64,000 nucleotides of DNA from Prevotella nigrescens. Its GTDB lineage: Bacteria; Bacteroidota; Bacteroidia; Bacteroidales; Bacteroidaceae. The translations under genes and the position numbers were made by a program. Where the stretch lies: positions 310,001 through 374,000 of the forward strand of contig NZ_CP133464.1 in the NCBI RefSeq assembly GCF_031191185.1, in the 5' to 3' direction. Positions 26,646 to 35,522 of the stretch are shown in pieces (the first letter of the stretch is position 1; every line of letters starts with the position of its first letter). Below the pieces are notes generated by a model, which was given only the letters and a program-made list of their open reading frames with translations, did not search any database and had not been told where the DNA came from.

Positions 26646-27320
26646 CTATGCTTTCTTTATGAACTTATAGTCGAAGCTTACAGCCTTTTTCTTGCCTGTC
26701 TTGTCAAGGTAATCTTTAAACAAGATAAGGGCTTCGTTGCCATTTTTAAACTTTACGGCAAACACTTTGTCGCTAATTAGCTTTGGCTGACCCATGCCGG
26801 TGCTCTTCGCCCACTTTGCCATCTCCTTGTTTAACTTGGTCTTTGCCACTACCATAATGCCGCCTGCCTTCATGGCACCCAGCTCTACGAATATCTCGCC
26901 CGGTACGTCTTCAATGTAGTTTCCTTGTGGAAGTGCCTTTATACTGCTGATGTCGGTTTGTTCCGTCATCATTACTGCACCGCCGTTGGTACGGACATCG
27001 GTTATGTGGAAAGCCAAATCCCACTTCTTCGGCAGGTCTTTCTCGCTGCCTTTTGCAGGTTCTGTTTTCACCACTTCGTAGTCTTTCATTGTGCTGTATT
27101 TGCGATGTTCGCGTGCACCCAACTCTTCTTGCTGTTCGTATTTGCCAGTTTCGAGGTCTACATAAATCCACGAATCGTAGCCGGGCATAAGCGTCTCGAA
27201 GTGTTTTACCTGTGCCGTTTCAGGCGTAGGCTTAACTTTAGGCTCATCGTTCTTGTCACTACTGCACGATGTAAACAGGGTGGCAGCAAAGCAGAGTGCT
27301 GCAAAAAACTTTGTCTTCAT
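26646..27320 (-). CDS. hmuY: HmuY family haemophore lipoprotein (PinO/PinA-like)
   Basis: 224 residues with a lipoprotein signal (AALCFAATLFTSCSS; lipid-bearing Cys19), then a polar linker and the HmuY beta-rich domain (WIYVDLETGKY at 51-61, KWDLAFHITDVRTNGGAV at 99-116). HmuY of Porphyromonas gingivalis binds haem through two His; here the corresponding loops carry Met (Met117, Met118 and Met176 in TGMGQP), as reported for homologues from Tannerella and P. intermedia. It would capture haem at the cell surface and pass it to HmuR. First gene of the operon, with promoter at 27389-27396. Function assignment is by family; the ligand residues are my inference. Confidence 0.88.
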   Translation of the reverse strand: MKTKFFAALCFAATLFTSCSSDKNDEPKVKPTPETAQVKHFETLMPGYDSWIYVDLETGKYEQQEELGAREHRKYSTMKDYEVVKTEPAKGSEKDLPKKWDLAFHITDVRTNGGAVMMTEQTDISSIKALPQGNYIEDVPGEIFVELGAMKAGGIMVVAKTKLNKEMAKWAKSTGMGQPKLISDKVFAVKFKNGNEALILFKDYLDKTGKKKAVSFDYKFIKKA

Positions 27321-27388
27321 TTTTTTATTGTTGATGTTTTATGTTTATATTAAATTTATGTCTGAATTGTTTTGCTTGTTTAACGCTA

Positions 27389-27396
27389 CAAAGTTA
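27389..27396 (-). promoter_or_regulatory. -7 promoter element of the hmu operon
   Basis: The minus strand reads TAACTTTG, 69 bp upstream of the hmuY ATG. An iron-responsive operator may lie nearby, but no convincing Fur-type palindrome was recognised. Confidence 0.6.
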
Positions 27397-27708
27397 TAAA
27401 GAAAGAAAACCTTGCACAATACTTATTTTTCGTGATTTTATTTTAAAAAAATCTGCGTGTCTTACCTACTTTAAAGTACTGTTTTCTTGAAAAACGACCG
27501 ATATTACAAAATCGATACTTAATAATTATGATAAAACACAATGTTGCTGATACTTAGTTTTTTCTATCTCCAGCGTGCCACAATATTGTTTGGACATTTA
27601 GAACCGAATGTCGGCATGGCACAAAATACGTGGTTATTTCCATTAAAAAATATGTAAAAATACTTTGAAAGAGTGGCAGCCTTCTTGCAGTCTCATTATC
27701 AGCACTTT

Positions 27709-27818
27709 ACAAAATGGCATCTTTCGCATTGCAAAAACGCCTGTCTTACACGGTGGAACAGTGCCTTTTGCATTGCAAAACAATGGCTTTTGAAGCCCAA
27801 AGCGGCTTTTGTCGTCTT
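27709..27818. repeat. 22-bp A/T-tract repeat array, five units
   Basis: Units start at 27709, 27731, 27753, 27775 and 27797. The clearest unit begins GCAAAACAATGGCTTTTG. Spacing is exactly 22 bp throughout. Confidence 0.87.
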
Positions 27819-27860
27819 GCATCAGAATTATTTTTACAAGATGATTTTGGGAAGACTTTA

Positions 27861-27896
27861 AATTAAAAGGCAGCCATTCTAACGAACAGCTGCCTT
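27861..27896 (-). terminator. Terminator of the phosphohexomutase gene
   Basis: AAGGCAGC (27867-27874) and GCTGCCTT (27889-27896) form an 8-bp stem. On the minus strand it is followed by TTAATT after the stem's own T residues. It lies about 60 bp past the stop codon. Confidence 0.75.
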
Positions 27897-27958
27897 GAAA
27901 CATTCTTCTTTTGTCTATCAGAGACTTGTGAGCCGAGCCTCTTTGGATTGTCAGGAAC

Positions 27959-29701
27959 CTATAGCCCGAGGCTCTTCTTTATAGCTTCTATCTTTTCGTA
28001 GGCACGTGCACGGCAAGCCTTAAAGTCGGCTGCGGTCTGCATCTTGTCCTTTACTTCGATGTAGAACTTAATCTTTGGTTCCGTTCCAGACGGGCGGACA
28101 CTTACCTTTGTGCCGTCCGTGCAGAACCATTGCAGCACGTTGCTTGTCTCGGGCATCGTTATCTTGGTTTTCTTTCCGTCTGCATCGGTAGCTTCAAGGC
28201 TCTCGTAATCTTTCCACAAACAAACGGTGCTGCCACCCAATTCTTTCGGTGGGGTATTGCGGAAGTTACGCATCATCTGCTGAATTTCCTCTGCTCCGCT
28301 CTTGCCGGGACGCTCAACATTCACCGTATGTTCCTCGCTGAAACCGTATTCCAGGTATATATCCATGAGCAAATCGTAGAGAGTCTTGCCCTTATCCTTG
28401 GCATACGCACAGATTTCTGCCAGCAACGAACATGCACTGACGGCATCCTTGTCGCGTACAAAGTCTTCTGCCATGAAGCCATAGCTTTCTTCTCCGCCGC
28501 CAATGTAGTTCTTCTTGCCTTCGGAAATGGCTATTTCGTGTGCTATCCACTTAAATCCTGTATAGCAGTCGCGCATCTCTATGTGTTGCTTCCTGGCTAT
28601 TTCGGCAATCACTTCGGTGGTTACGATGGTCTTTACAATGTAGTCTTTGGGTGTCATCTTGCCCAAAGCCTGCCTGTTTGTAATGATATACCAAAGGAAG
28701 ATGAGGCATGTTTGGTTGCCATTGATGAGAATCCACTCGCCGTTGCTGTCCTTGCAAGCCATGCCGACGCGGTCTGCGTCCGGGTCGGAAGCCATCAGAA
28801 TGTCGGCATCGAGCTTCTTTGCATCGCGCAAACCGAGTGTCAGGGCTTCTGCAATCTCCGGGTTGGGTCGGTCCACGGTTGGGAAATTGCCGTCTTTCAC
28901 CATCTGTTCCTTCACGCAATGTACGTTTGTGAAGCCCCATTCCTGCAGCGAACGTGGTATGATGACGCGGCCGGCACCGTGCAGCGGAGTGTAGACAATG
29001 CAGAGGTCGTGCTGGCGTTTGATTACTTCTGGGTCTATACAAACCGTCTTGACCTTGTCCAAGTAAGCCTTGTCCACGTCTTCTCCGATGATTTGAATGA
29101 GGTTCTTGTCGCCCTTAAACTTCACATCTTCTATCTTGACTTGGTTCACTTGGTCTATAATTCCCTTGTCGTGCGGAGCCAGTACCTGTGCTCCGTCGTC
29201 CCAATAGGCTTTGTACCCGTTGTATTCGCGGGGGTTGTGGCTTGCCGTAATGTTTACTCCGCCTTGCGCTTTGAAGTGTCTTATGGCGAAAGAGCACTCC
29301 GGTGTGGGGCGCAAATCGTCGAAAAGATAAACCTTTATGCCGTTTGCCGAGAAGATATTAGCCACAGTTTCGGCAAACAAGCGCGAGTTGTTGCGACAGT
29401 CGTGGCACACTACTACCGAGATTTGCTCCTTGTCTTTAAAGTTCATTTTAAGGTAATTGGCAAACCCTTGTGTAGCCATTCCAACGGTGTAGATGTTCAT
29501 TCGGTTGGTGCCTGCGCCCATGATGCCGCGCAAGCCACCCGTTCCGAACTCGAGGTCTTTATAGAACGACTCTATAAGCGTGTCTTTGTTGTCGCTGTCC
29601 AGCATGTTTTGGACAGCCTTTCGTGTTGCTTCGTCGAAAGCAGGAGCAAGCCATTGTCTTGCTTTTTGTTCACACTGGTCAATAAGTTCTTTGTTCTGCA
29701 T
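27959..29701 (-). CDS. Phospho-sugar mutase (phosphoglucomutase/phosphomannomutase family)
   Basis: 580 residues of the alpha-D-phosphohexomutase superfamily. The active-site loop TASHNPREYNGYK places the phosphoserine at Ser154, DPDADRVG is the magnesium-binding loop (about 313-320), a GEES-type sugar-binding loop appears as GGGEESYGF, and the phosphate-binding loop near the C-terminus is RPSGTEPKIKFY. The length is that of the larger bacterial PgmB-like or phosphopentomutase-like clade. It interconverts hexose 1- and 6-phosphates in the cytosol; exact sugar preference is not readable. Monocistronic, with promoter at 29828-29835 and terminator at 27861-27896. Confidence 0.93.
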   Translation of the reverse strand: MQNKELIDQCEQKARQWLAPAFDEATRKAVQNMLDSDNKDTLIESFYKDLEFGTGGLRGIMGAGTNRMNIYTVGMATQGFANYLKMNFKDKEQISVVVCHDCRNNSRLFAETVANIFSANGIKVYLFDDLRPTPECSFAIRHFKAQGGVNITASHNPREYNGYKAYWDDGAQVLAPHDKGIIDQVNQVKIEDVKFKGDKNLIQIIGEDVDKAYLDKVKTVCIDPEVIKRQHDLCIVYTPLHGAGRVIIPRSLQEWGFTNVHCVKEQMVKDGNFPTVDRPNPEIAEALTLGLRDAKKLDADILMASDPDADRVGMACKDSNGEWILINGNQTCLIFLWYIITNRQALGKMTPKDYIVKTIVTTEVIAEIARKQHIEMRDCYTGFKWIAHEIAISEGKKNYIGGGEESYGFMAEDFVRDKDAVSACSLLAEICAYAKDKGKTLYDLLMDIYLEYGFSEEHTVNVERPGKSGAEEIQQMMRNFRNTPPKELGGSTVCLWKDYESLEATDADGKKTKITMPETSNVLQWFCTDGTKVSVRPSGTEPKIKFYIEVKDKMQTAADFKACRARAYEKIEAIKKSLGL

Positions 29702-29827
29702 AGTTACCTGATAGTTTTATTGAGGGCTGTCTTGGCGTCCCTCATGCAATGTTATAATATAGTTGATACTGCCTGCGCCCTGTTGCCATAAGTTATGCAA
29801 GGCTCTGCCAGGCAGCATATAGTACTG

Positions 29828-29835
29828 CAAATATA
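29828..29835 (-). promoter_or_regulatory. -7 promoter element of the phosphohexomutase gene
   Basis: TATATTTG on the minus strand, about 127 bp before the start codon at 29701, divergent from the DUF4491-rlmH promoter. Confidence 0.5.
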
Positions 29836-29879
29836 CAGAAAATAATAGAATATGTAGCCTAAATGTAGGATTATTTTTG

Positions 29880-29887
29880 TATTTTTG
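29880..29887 (+). promoter_or_regulatory. -7 promoter element of DUF4491-rlmH
   Basis: TATTTTTG lies 37 bp upstream of the DUF4491 ATG. Confidence 0.5.
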
Positions 29888-29924
29888 TGCCCGATTTATA
29901 AAATTAAAGCTAAAGTAAGAATTA

Positions 29925-30230
29925 ATGGAGATATATTTTCAGGGTGTCATTCTTGCCGTCTGTACCTTTTTTATCATAGGACTGCTGCACCCCGCAGTGG
30001 TTAAATGGGAATATTATTTTGGTACGAAAGGTTGGTGGATGTGGCTTGTTGGCGGCATTGTCTGCTGCGTTTCGGCTTTGTTTGTGGCAGAAATATTCTG
30101 GTCGGCACTGCTTGGCGTAACGGGAGCATCGCTGCTCTGGGGCATCGGAGAGCTGTTCGAGCAGGTTAAACGAGTGGAAAAAGGGTGGTTCCCGATGAAC
30201 CCCAAGCGCAAGGAAGCGTACAGGAAGTAA
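29925..30230 (+). CDS. DUF4491 family small membrane protein
   Basis: 101 residues with three predicted membrane helices: GVILAVCTFFIIGLLHPAVV (about 5-24), GWWMWLVGGIVCCVSALFVA (about 35-54) and WSALLGVTGASLLWGIGELF (about 58-77). A positively charged tail (NPKRKEAYRK) follows. It resembles DUF4491, a small conserved family in Bacteroidota with no known function. It ends 3 bp before rlmH, so the two genes are coupled; a link between this membrane protein and ribosome modification is not obvious. Confidence 0.8.
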   Translation: MEIYFQGVILAVCTFFIIGLLHPAVVKWEYYFGTKGWWMWLVGGIVCCVSALFVAEIFWSALLGVTGASLLWGIGELFEQVKRVEKGWFPMNPKRKEAYRK

Positions 30231-30233
30231 CGC

Positions 30234-30704
30234 ATGAAGGCTACTTTAATCTTGGTGGGAAAAACTACCGAGGAGGTGTTTGTACGTGCAATTGCCGACT
30301 ATGCGGGGCGCATTGCACACTATCTGCCGTTCAACATTGTAACGATACCCGAACTGAAGAACACTAAAAAACTGTCGGAAGCCCAGCAAAAGGCACGCGA
30401 AGGTGAACTGATACTACGGGAAATACAGCCATCGGACACGGTTGTGCTGCTCGACGAGCACGGAAAGGAATTCCGTTCGGTAGACTATGCTGCATGGTTG
30501 CAGAAGAAACAGAACACGGCAAGGCGTCTTGTGTTCGTCATTGGTGGGGCTTACGGCTTTTCAGAGGCGGTGTACAGCCGTGCCGACGAAAAGATTTCGC
30601 TTTCCAAAATGACCTTCTCGCACCAGATGGTACGCCTCATTTTCGTGGAACAACTCTATCGGGCGTGCAGCATTATACGGGGAGAACCCTACCACCACGA
30701 ATAG
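30234..30704 (+). CDS. rlmH: 23S rRNA (pseudouridine1915-N3)-methyltransferase RlmH
   Basis: 156 residues, the normal length for RlmH. It opens MKATLILVGKTTEEVFVRAI, carries LLDEHGKEFRSVDYAAWLQ, and has the SAM-binding SPOUT knot with FVIGGAYGFSEAVYSRADEK and LSKMTFSHQMVRLIFVEQLY. RlmH methylates Psi1915 in helix 69 of 23S rRNA on the assembled 70S ribosome. It is translated with the preceding DUF4491 gene (3-bp gap). Confidence 0.96.
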   Translation: MKATLILVGKTTEEVFVRAIADYAGRIAHYLPFNIVTIPELKNTKKLSEAQQKAREGELILREIQPSDTVVLLDEHGKEFRSVDYAAWLQKKQNTARRLVFVIGGAYGFSEAVYSRADEKISLSKMTFSHQMVRLIFVEQLYRACSIIRGEPYHHE

Positions 30705-30911
30705 AAAAGCAATGCTACAAGCAGGTTCTTTTGTTGCAACCAGCAGGACAGGAACCTGGCATGTGGCATTTTTTATATTGTAAGAAAAGGCGAGCCGAAT
30801 TGTAGCGACGCCTAATGGAAAACACGTCAAGGTGGGCATTGCATCTTTATTCAGACCATCTTTTTTCTTGCAAGAATTATTCATGAAATCCCGTCCGTAG
30901 GTTTTTACAAC

Positions 30912-30999
30912 ACCAAACAGACTTTTTTACGTTCCCAAAGAGCCTGTTTTGCCGTGTAAAAGCGGCTGTTTTGCAACGCCAAATGATTGCTTTTGTAAG
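30912..30999. repeat. 22-bp A/T-tract repeat array, four units
   Basis: Units start at 30912, 30934, 30956 and 30978. Unit 3 begins GTAAAAGCGGCTGTTTTGC. Confidence 0.86.
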
Positions 31000-31111
31000 C
31001 TGTTGGCAATTAAGTAGTTGTGTAATATGTATAATTATGTGGGAAATAACGCCACAAACGTCTTCTTGTATTGGTATTTTGCATTGATATAAAAAAACTT
31101 TACGCAAAATG

Positions 31112-31142
31112 TTTGTACTATAAAAAATTATTAGTAACTTTG
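31112..31142 (+). promoter_or_regulatory. Promoter of the KAP-like NTPase gene
   Basis: TTTG (31112-31115), 19 bp, TAACTTTG (31135-31142): a full consensus promoter. The leader to the ATG at 31254 is about 105 nt and contains a short perfect hairpin (TGCGATG, CCTG, CATCGCA). Confidence 0.72.
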
Positions 31143-31253
31143 TATCATCGGCTTCAGAACCGTATGTTTGCGATGCCTGCATCGCAACATCGTGCGGTGG
31201 GAGAGCAGCAACGATTAATCACTAAGTTCCATATAAATTAACCAACAAGCCCT

Positions 31254-32663
31254 ATGAATATCACAAAAAAGCTCACAGCGTTCTACCAACATTTAAATGC
31301 GGCAGACGTAAGTAGGACAATTTTCTCAGTAAAATTGGGCGAGGGAAAAAATGAATTTATAGATAAGTTTAAGGAAAGGTATAACGACCGATATACATTC
31401 TATACGCTTTCACCCATCAATTACGAGGTGGCAGCCAACGAACAGATAGTAGAATACGTCAAACGCGACCTGCTTTTCCAGCTGGTTCTGGACGGTACGC
31501 TGAACACGGACATCGTGGTTCCCGACCATATCTTGCTGCAATGGTATTTCAACGAGAAGACCATCGATGTTGTGAAAGACGTCATGAGATTTGCACCATC
31601 GGTGTTGCGAGATGGCAGTCAGCTTGGAGTGCTCTTGAAAGGAGCCATTGCCCTGACGGAAGGATTTGCCAGTCAGTGCAAGAAATTTAAAGGATTGAAG
31701 GAGAACATAGAGGAAGCCAAGTTTGAAAAGCTGACAGAGTCGGCGGCAGAAATGTCGGACACGACCGATGATGTCGGCGAACTCGACCCCATGAGCTGGC
31801 TGATAACGCGAAGCATAATGGGGCTAAAGAAGAAGCCCGTGCTGATAATAGAAGACCTCGACCGCATTGAACCCATGCAATTGTTCGGCATTTTCAACAT
31901 ATTCTCGGTACGGACAGAAAAGAAAATAGCATCTAAAGGAACAAAAAACGCCAATGGAAGCAAGGAAAACGAACCAGACAGAACATTGAACAAGTTCGGT
32001 TTTGCCAAGATAATATTCATGATGGACACGATTGCAATAGGCACAATCTTTCGCAATTATTACGGTGAAGCCAACTACGAAGGGTACATAAAGGAGTTCG
32101 TTTCGAAGAATATCTTTTTTCATTCTGTATCCGAACACGCAAAGAATTCGATACAATCGTATGTCAAGGAAGAGTGCAAGGTAGACTTCAACACCGTAAC
32201 CAAGGGATTGACGGCGGTTGGAATAAGGTTGGGAAAGAACGATATAAAGGACATGGTAAACGTGCTTGACAACTTTGAAGATGCGTATATAAAAAAGGAA
32301 GTGAGCGTTACGGACAGCTTCCACTTCCTGTCTGACACGCCGCTTGTGAAGCTCCTGGCACTGCTGAGAAGGCTCGGAGTAAAGAAATATCAACTGTCTG
32401 ACTTCTTTTCGGCTATTGAAGTGGAAGACGACTTTATGGAACTGCTGGGCTGTTTCGCCGTAACCAAGGACGCTATTCTACGGCATGGAAAGGTTTGCCA
32501 CAACGGTGTGCTATATCAAATGGTGGTGGACGAGGACGAAGGGAAGTACAAATCGTTCGACCGTGTGATGACTATTCCGAGCATGGTATCGGCAGACGAC
32601 TATCGCTTCTTGGAGGTTGATGTAGACAAAGTGATAGGAAAGGCGTTGGAATATGTGAAGTAA
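31254..32663 (+). CDS. KAP-like P-loop NTPase domain protein, orphan
   Basis: 469 residues. A Walker B-like strand KPVLIIEDLDRI (about 194-205) with the DLDR signature is characteristic of KAP-type STAND NTPases, and a later strand KIIFMMDTIAIGTIF could be a sensor region. The expected Walker A is unusual: KLGEGKNEFI (27-36) has GxGK but Asn where Ser/Thr is normal. No long membrane insertion is obvious. KAP NTPases occur in membrane-scaffold and anti-phage contexts. The gene stands alone, with its own promoter and a terminator, between an rRNA methylase and a DUF5686 gene. Identity is moderate; function is unknown. Confidence 0.62.
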   Translation: MNITKKLTAFYQHLNAADVSRTIFSVKLGEGKNEFIDKFKERYNDRYTFYTLSPINYEVAANEQIVEYVKRDLLFQLVLDGTLNTDIVVPDHILLQWYFNEKTIDVVKDVMRFAPSVLRDGSQLGVLLKGAIALTEGFASQCKKFKGLKENIEEAKFEKLTESAAEMSDTTDDVGELDPMSWLITRSIMGLKKKPVLIIEDLDRIEPMQLFGIFNIFSVRTEKKIASKGTKNANGSKENEPDRTLNKFGFAKIIFMMDTIAIGTIFRNYYGEANYEGYIKEFVSKNIFFHSVSEHAKNSIQSYVKEECKVDFNTVTKGLTAVGIRLGKNDIKDMVNVLDNFEDAYIKKEVSVTDSFHFLSDTPLVKLLALLRRLGVKKYQLSDFFSAIEVEDDFMELLGCFAVTKDAILRHGKVCHNGVLYQMVVDEDEGKYKSFDRVMTIPSMVSADDYRFLEVDVDKVIGKALEYVK

Positions 32664-32846
32664 CAAAGCTCCAAAACGTATGTATGATGAATGGAAAACG
32701 GCATCTGCATTTTTCCATGGGCTTTAGACTGGCAGCGGATTTTGTGCTTTGTGGTATTTAAAAAGGTGCATGCAATCGGGTAGGAGACTGCCCGTAATGT
32801 TGCGGAGGTCTATATATAATAAGGTGTAAAAGCCAAGTTGGGCAAC

Positions 32847-32892
32847 AAAAAAATGTAGAAATAGGCATTAATCCCTGTCTCTACATTTTTTT
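32847..32892. terminator. Bidirectional terminator between KAP-like and DUF5686 genes
   Basis: AAAAAAATGTAGA on the left and TCTACATTTTTTT on the right form a stem with A/T runs on both sides and a loop of about 20 bases. It serves the two convergent genes. Confidence 0.8.
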
Positions 32893-32939
32893 ATTTCGTT
32901 CGTTTTCTGTCCTTATGACATCGTTCTTGCAATGCAATT

Positions 32940-35522
32940 TTAGAAAACAAGGTTGAAGCCGAAGCGTATTCCGTGTTTCGAGATGCCGGGCAGGGTGGTG
33001 TAGGTAAGGCGTCGGACATAGTCTATCTCGAACATCTTGAATATGTTGTGCACGCCTATTACAAGTTCCAGGTAGGGATTTTTGCCCATGACGTTGGTAC
33101 CTTCGGGGAACTTGTACAGCTTTGTGTCGGCAGCATTCTGTGGCAACAGCGGGTTGTTCTTGTCGGTAAGATGTCCCCACATACCTTTGAACGCAACGTA
33201 TTCGCGCCATTTCAGCCGTCTTACAAGCGGAAGACGGTTGAATATCTTGCCCTCCAAGTCCCACGCAAAGTTAAACTGTGCGTAGCGGTCGTTAAGGAAT
33301 TCCATGTTCTCCATAAGGTTGAACGAACCCTGATGCTCGAAGAACGAGGTGTTGACGGGGGGCATTATAAGCAGATGATAGGGCACTTTGTTCCACTGCG
33401 CACCTGCCTTTAGGCGGGTATCGAGCTTTCCCCAGCTTCCAAACCATATACGCTTATAGACCGAAAGCTCCGTCAGGTTGTAGTTGAACTGTCCACCCAG
33501 CACGTTCTTTAAGCCGAAAGTGTGGGTCAATGTAAACTGCGGCGCATCTAAATTTACCTCAATCCGCCGCTGTTTCGAGTTGATATAGCTCTGTCCGGGA
33601 CGGTAATCGAAGCCTATTGTAAACGATGTCATGCGCACTTTGTCTACAAACGACCCGTCCATACGCTCGTAAACGAGTTTTCCCATTGGTCGGTTGCTTT
33701 CGGTATTCAGCTTTAACTGCGTGGAAAGACCATAGTTTGTTTCCCATTGGAAGCCCAGCTTCTGCCTGTTGTACAGGTATAACTTCTCTACCTTGACAGG
33801 GCGGAAAGCCATGAAAATGTTGTCTTTGTTGTGCACAAGATACTTGTCTGATGGCGATTCCAAGTCTCTTTCCGATTCAAAATAGAGCGTCCTGACAGGA
33901 AATTCAGTCGGTTGATACTCGGGTTTATTGAACGAATACGTTATCTTACTGCCGTAATAATGGGCTTTCGACTTCGTTCCGTAAGCATAATATCCCTCTG
34001 CAAACCAATGCGGACTAAGGTTTGCGGTGGTTCGTGCAGCCGCCCTCAGGCGTATTCCGTCTATGTAGTTCTTCGACAAGAAGGTGTTTACGGGACCTAT
34101 GTCTATCTTGCTTGGAGTCTTTTCAGAGCCCGTTTCCACAAAGTTTTCGGCGAAAGCCTTCACTGCAAACATCATTGTTTTGAAGCCTTTGGTACGTCCC
34201 ATGCGCTTGATAAAGTCGCCCATGTTGCGTTCCCCCTTGGTTAATGCAGTGCTGCGGTGCTGTGCCCAGAACTCGTCGTCGCGCAATTTCGCATTCGGAT
34301 CGTATGTCTTCTTGGCTTTTCCCTTGAAAAGTCGTGGGTCGATAGGGGCAAACGAATAGTCCTGAAGACTTGTTGTGCGCACCACGAGCACCTGTCTGAG
34401 CATGCTGACCAGTTCCAATTCTGCCATCATGTCGTCTTTCGTAAGTACCCAATCGCCGCTTTCGGGCAACTTGGAGTACTCTTGCTTGAACTTCATGGCA
34501 GCCACAAAGTTGACGCCGGTGCCTGCGGGGAGCTGCATGTCGCACCGTCTTACATGCAGGGAACTGTCGTTTAGTACGTACAATTCGCCTCTGAAGCCAA
34601 AGTCTTGCGGGTTTGCAGGCATGAATTGGAGCCTTATACAATCGTCGTTGCCTACCTTTACCGTGTCGTCGATGTAGAAATGATAGAACGAAATGGCTGC
34701 TGAACCGATGGGAGAGGGGAAGCGTGCCTGCAACAAATCTACCTGGTCGTCGTACAAGTCAATATCTTTGAACAAGTCTTTCACTATGGTATTGATGGCA
34801 TCACCCGTCTGAATGAGTTGCGAAATGCCCTTTGTGCTTTGCCCTTTTATGATGTCTTTCTCGTCCTTAGGGTTCTTTCTGTAGATGTGTTGCGTAACTG
34901 TTTCGTCTACAGAGACAGGCAATATCATCTTGTTATTGTAGGGACAGGTCTCCACTTGCTCCCTTAACCAAGGTGCATTCTTGAACATTCCCGTCTCCAG
35001 TTGGGCTTGCGTAATGTTGTTTAGCGCCATCGTTACCTTCTGATACTTGTCGTATTGATAGTAATCGTGGTTGTTTAAGTTCGTCTTATGCTTTGCAGCG
35101 ATGACCCGTCGCATGAGTTCTACGGCTGGATTGTCCTTTCTTGAATAGCGATGGCGTCGTTTTGCCTTTATGACAACGCCTTCCAGCTGTTTCGAAGTAG
35201 GTATCAACGTAATGAGAACAGTGTCAGGTGTCTTCTCCGTAATCTTTATTTTACGTAGCTTGTAGCCCACTGATGTAATTTCAAGTAATTCTCCGTTACG
35301 CCTTGCAATGGTGAAAATGCCATGCTGGTTGGCAGCTGCTGTAATCTTTAAATTTTTGTAAGTGGCATTCGCATAAGCTATTGTGTCTTGTGTCTGGGCG
35401 TCTATTACCGTGCAGTGCAGGTCTTGCGCCGCTGTCGTTGTTATCCTTATGAACAGTCCGAGTAGCAAGAAGACCATTCTTGCTGCTCGGTTTTGGTGTG
35501 TTGTTTTAGTCAATTTCTTCAT
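32940..35522 (-). CDS. DUF5686 protein with carboxypeptidase-regulatory-like domain
   Basis: 860 residues from the ATG at 35522. A signal segment (ARMVFLLLGLFIRITTTAAQ) is followed by a CarboxypepD_reg-like fold (HCTVIDAQTQDTIAYANATY to about residue 100), then the DUF5686 region ending in the strand-rich FGFNLVF, an outer-membrane barrel-type C-terminus. Such proteins are abundant in Bacteroidota; function is not established. The start overlaps the end of the MIPS gene by 17 bp. Longer in-frame starts at 35531 and 35555 are possible but add residues unlike a signal peptide. It is the last gene of the inositol-lipid cluster, so co-expression is likely. Confidence 0.85.
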   Translation of the reverse strand: MKKLTKTTHQNRAARMVFLLLGLFIRITTTAAQDLHCTVIDAQTQDTIAYANATYKNLKITAAANQHGIFTIARRNGELLEITSVGYKLRKIKITEKTPDTVLITLIPTSKQLEGVVIKAKRRHRYSRKDNPAVELMRRVIAAKHKTNLNNHDYYQYDKYQKVTMALNNITQAQLETGMFKNAPWLREQVETCPYNNKMILPVSVDETVTQHIYRKNPKDEKDIIKGQSTKGISQLIQTGDAINTIVKDLFKDIDLYDDQVDLLQARFPSPIGSAAISFYHFYIDDTVKVGNDDCIRLQFMPANPQDFGFRGELYVLNDSSLHVRRCDMQLPAGTGVNFVAAMKFKQEYSKLPESGDWVLTKDDMMAELELVSMLRQVLVVRTTSLQDYSFAPIDPRLFKGKAKKTYDPNAKLRDDEFWAQHRSTALTKGERNMGDFIKRMGRTKGFKTMMFAVKAFAENFVETGSEKTPSKIDIGPVNTFLSKNYIDGIRLRAAARTTANLSPHWFAEGYYAYGTKSKAHYYGSKITYSFNKPEYQPTEFPVRTLYFESERDLESPSDKYLVHNKDNIFMAFRPVKVEKLYLYNRQKLGFQWETNYGLSTQLKLNTESNRPMGKLVYERMDGSFVDKVRMTSFTIGFDYRPGQSYINSKQRRIEVNLDAPQFTLTHTFGLKNVLGGQFNYNLTELSVYKRIWFGSWGKLDTRLKAGAQWNKVPYHLLIMPPVNTSFFEHQGSFNLMENMEFLNDRYAQFNFAWDLEGKIFNRLPLVRRLKWREYVAFKGMWGHLTDKNNPLLPQNAADTKLYKFPEGTNVMGKNPYLELVIGVHNIFKMFEIDYVRRLTYTTLPGISKHGIRFGFNLVF

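Larger units (their letters stand above)
27321..27958. other. Intergenic region upstream of hmuY
   Basis: 638 bp containing the hmuY promoter, an AT-rich stretch (27400-27700) with no visible gene, a five-unit 22-bp repeat array (27709-27818) and the terminator of the phosphohexomutase gene. Short open frames over the array on either strand are products of the repeat and are not supported as genes. Confidence 0.7.
30705..31253. other. Intergenic region between rlmH and the KAP-like gene
   Basis: 549 bp with no supported gene. It holds the four-unit 22-bp repeat array at 30912-30999, the KAP-like gene promoter at 31112-31142, and a TGCGATG/CATCGCA hairpin in that gene's leader (about 31169-31186). 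Confidence 0.7.

Noticed and set aside
28130-29791. Very long plus-strand frame (553 codons) opposite the phosphohexomutase
   Set aside because: The minus strand carries all mutase motifs. Long antisense frames arise here from codon bias.
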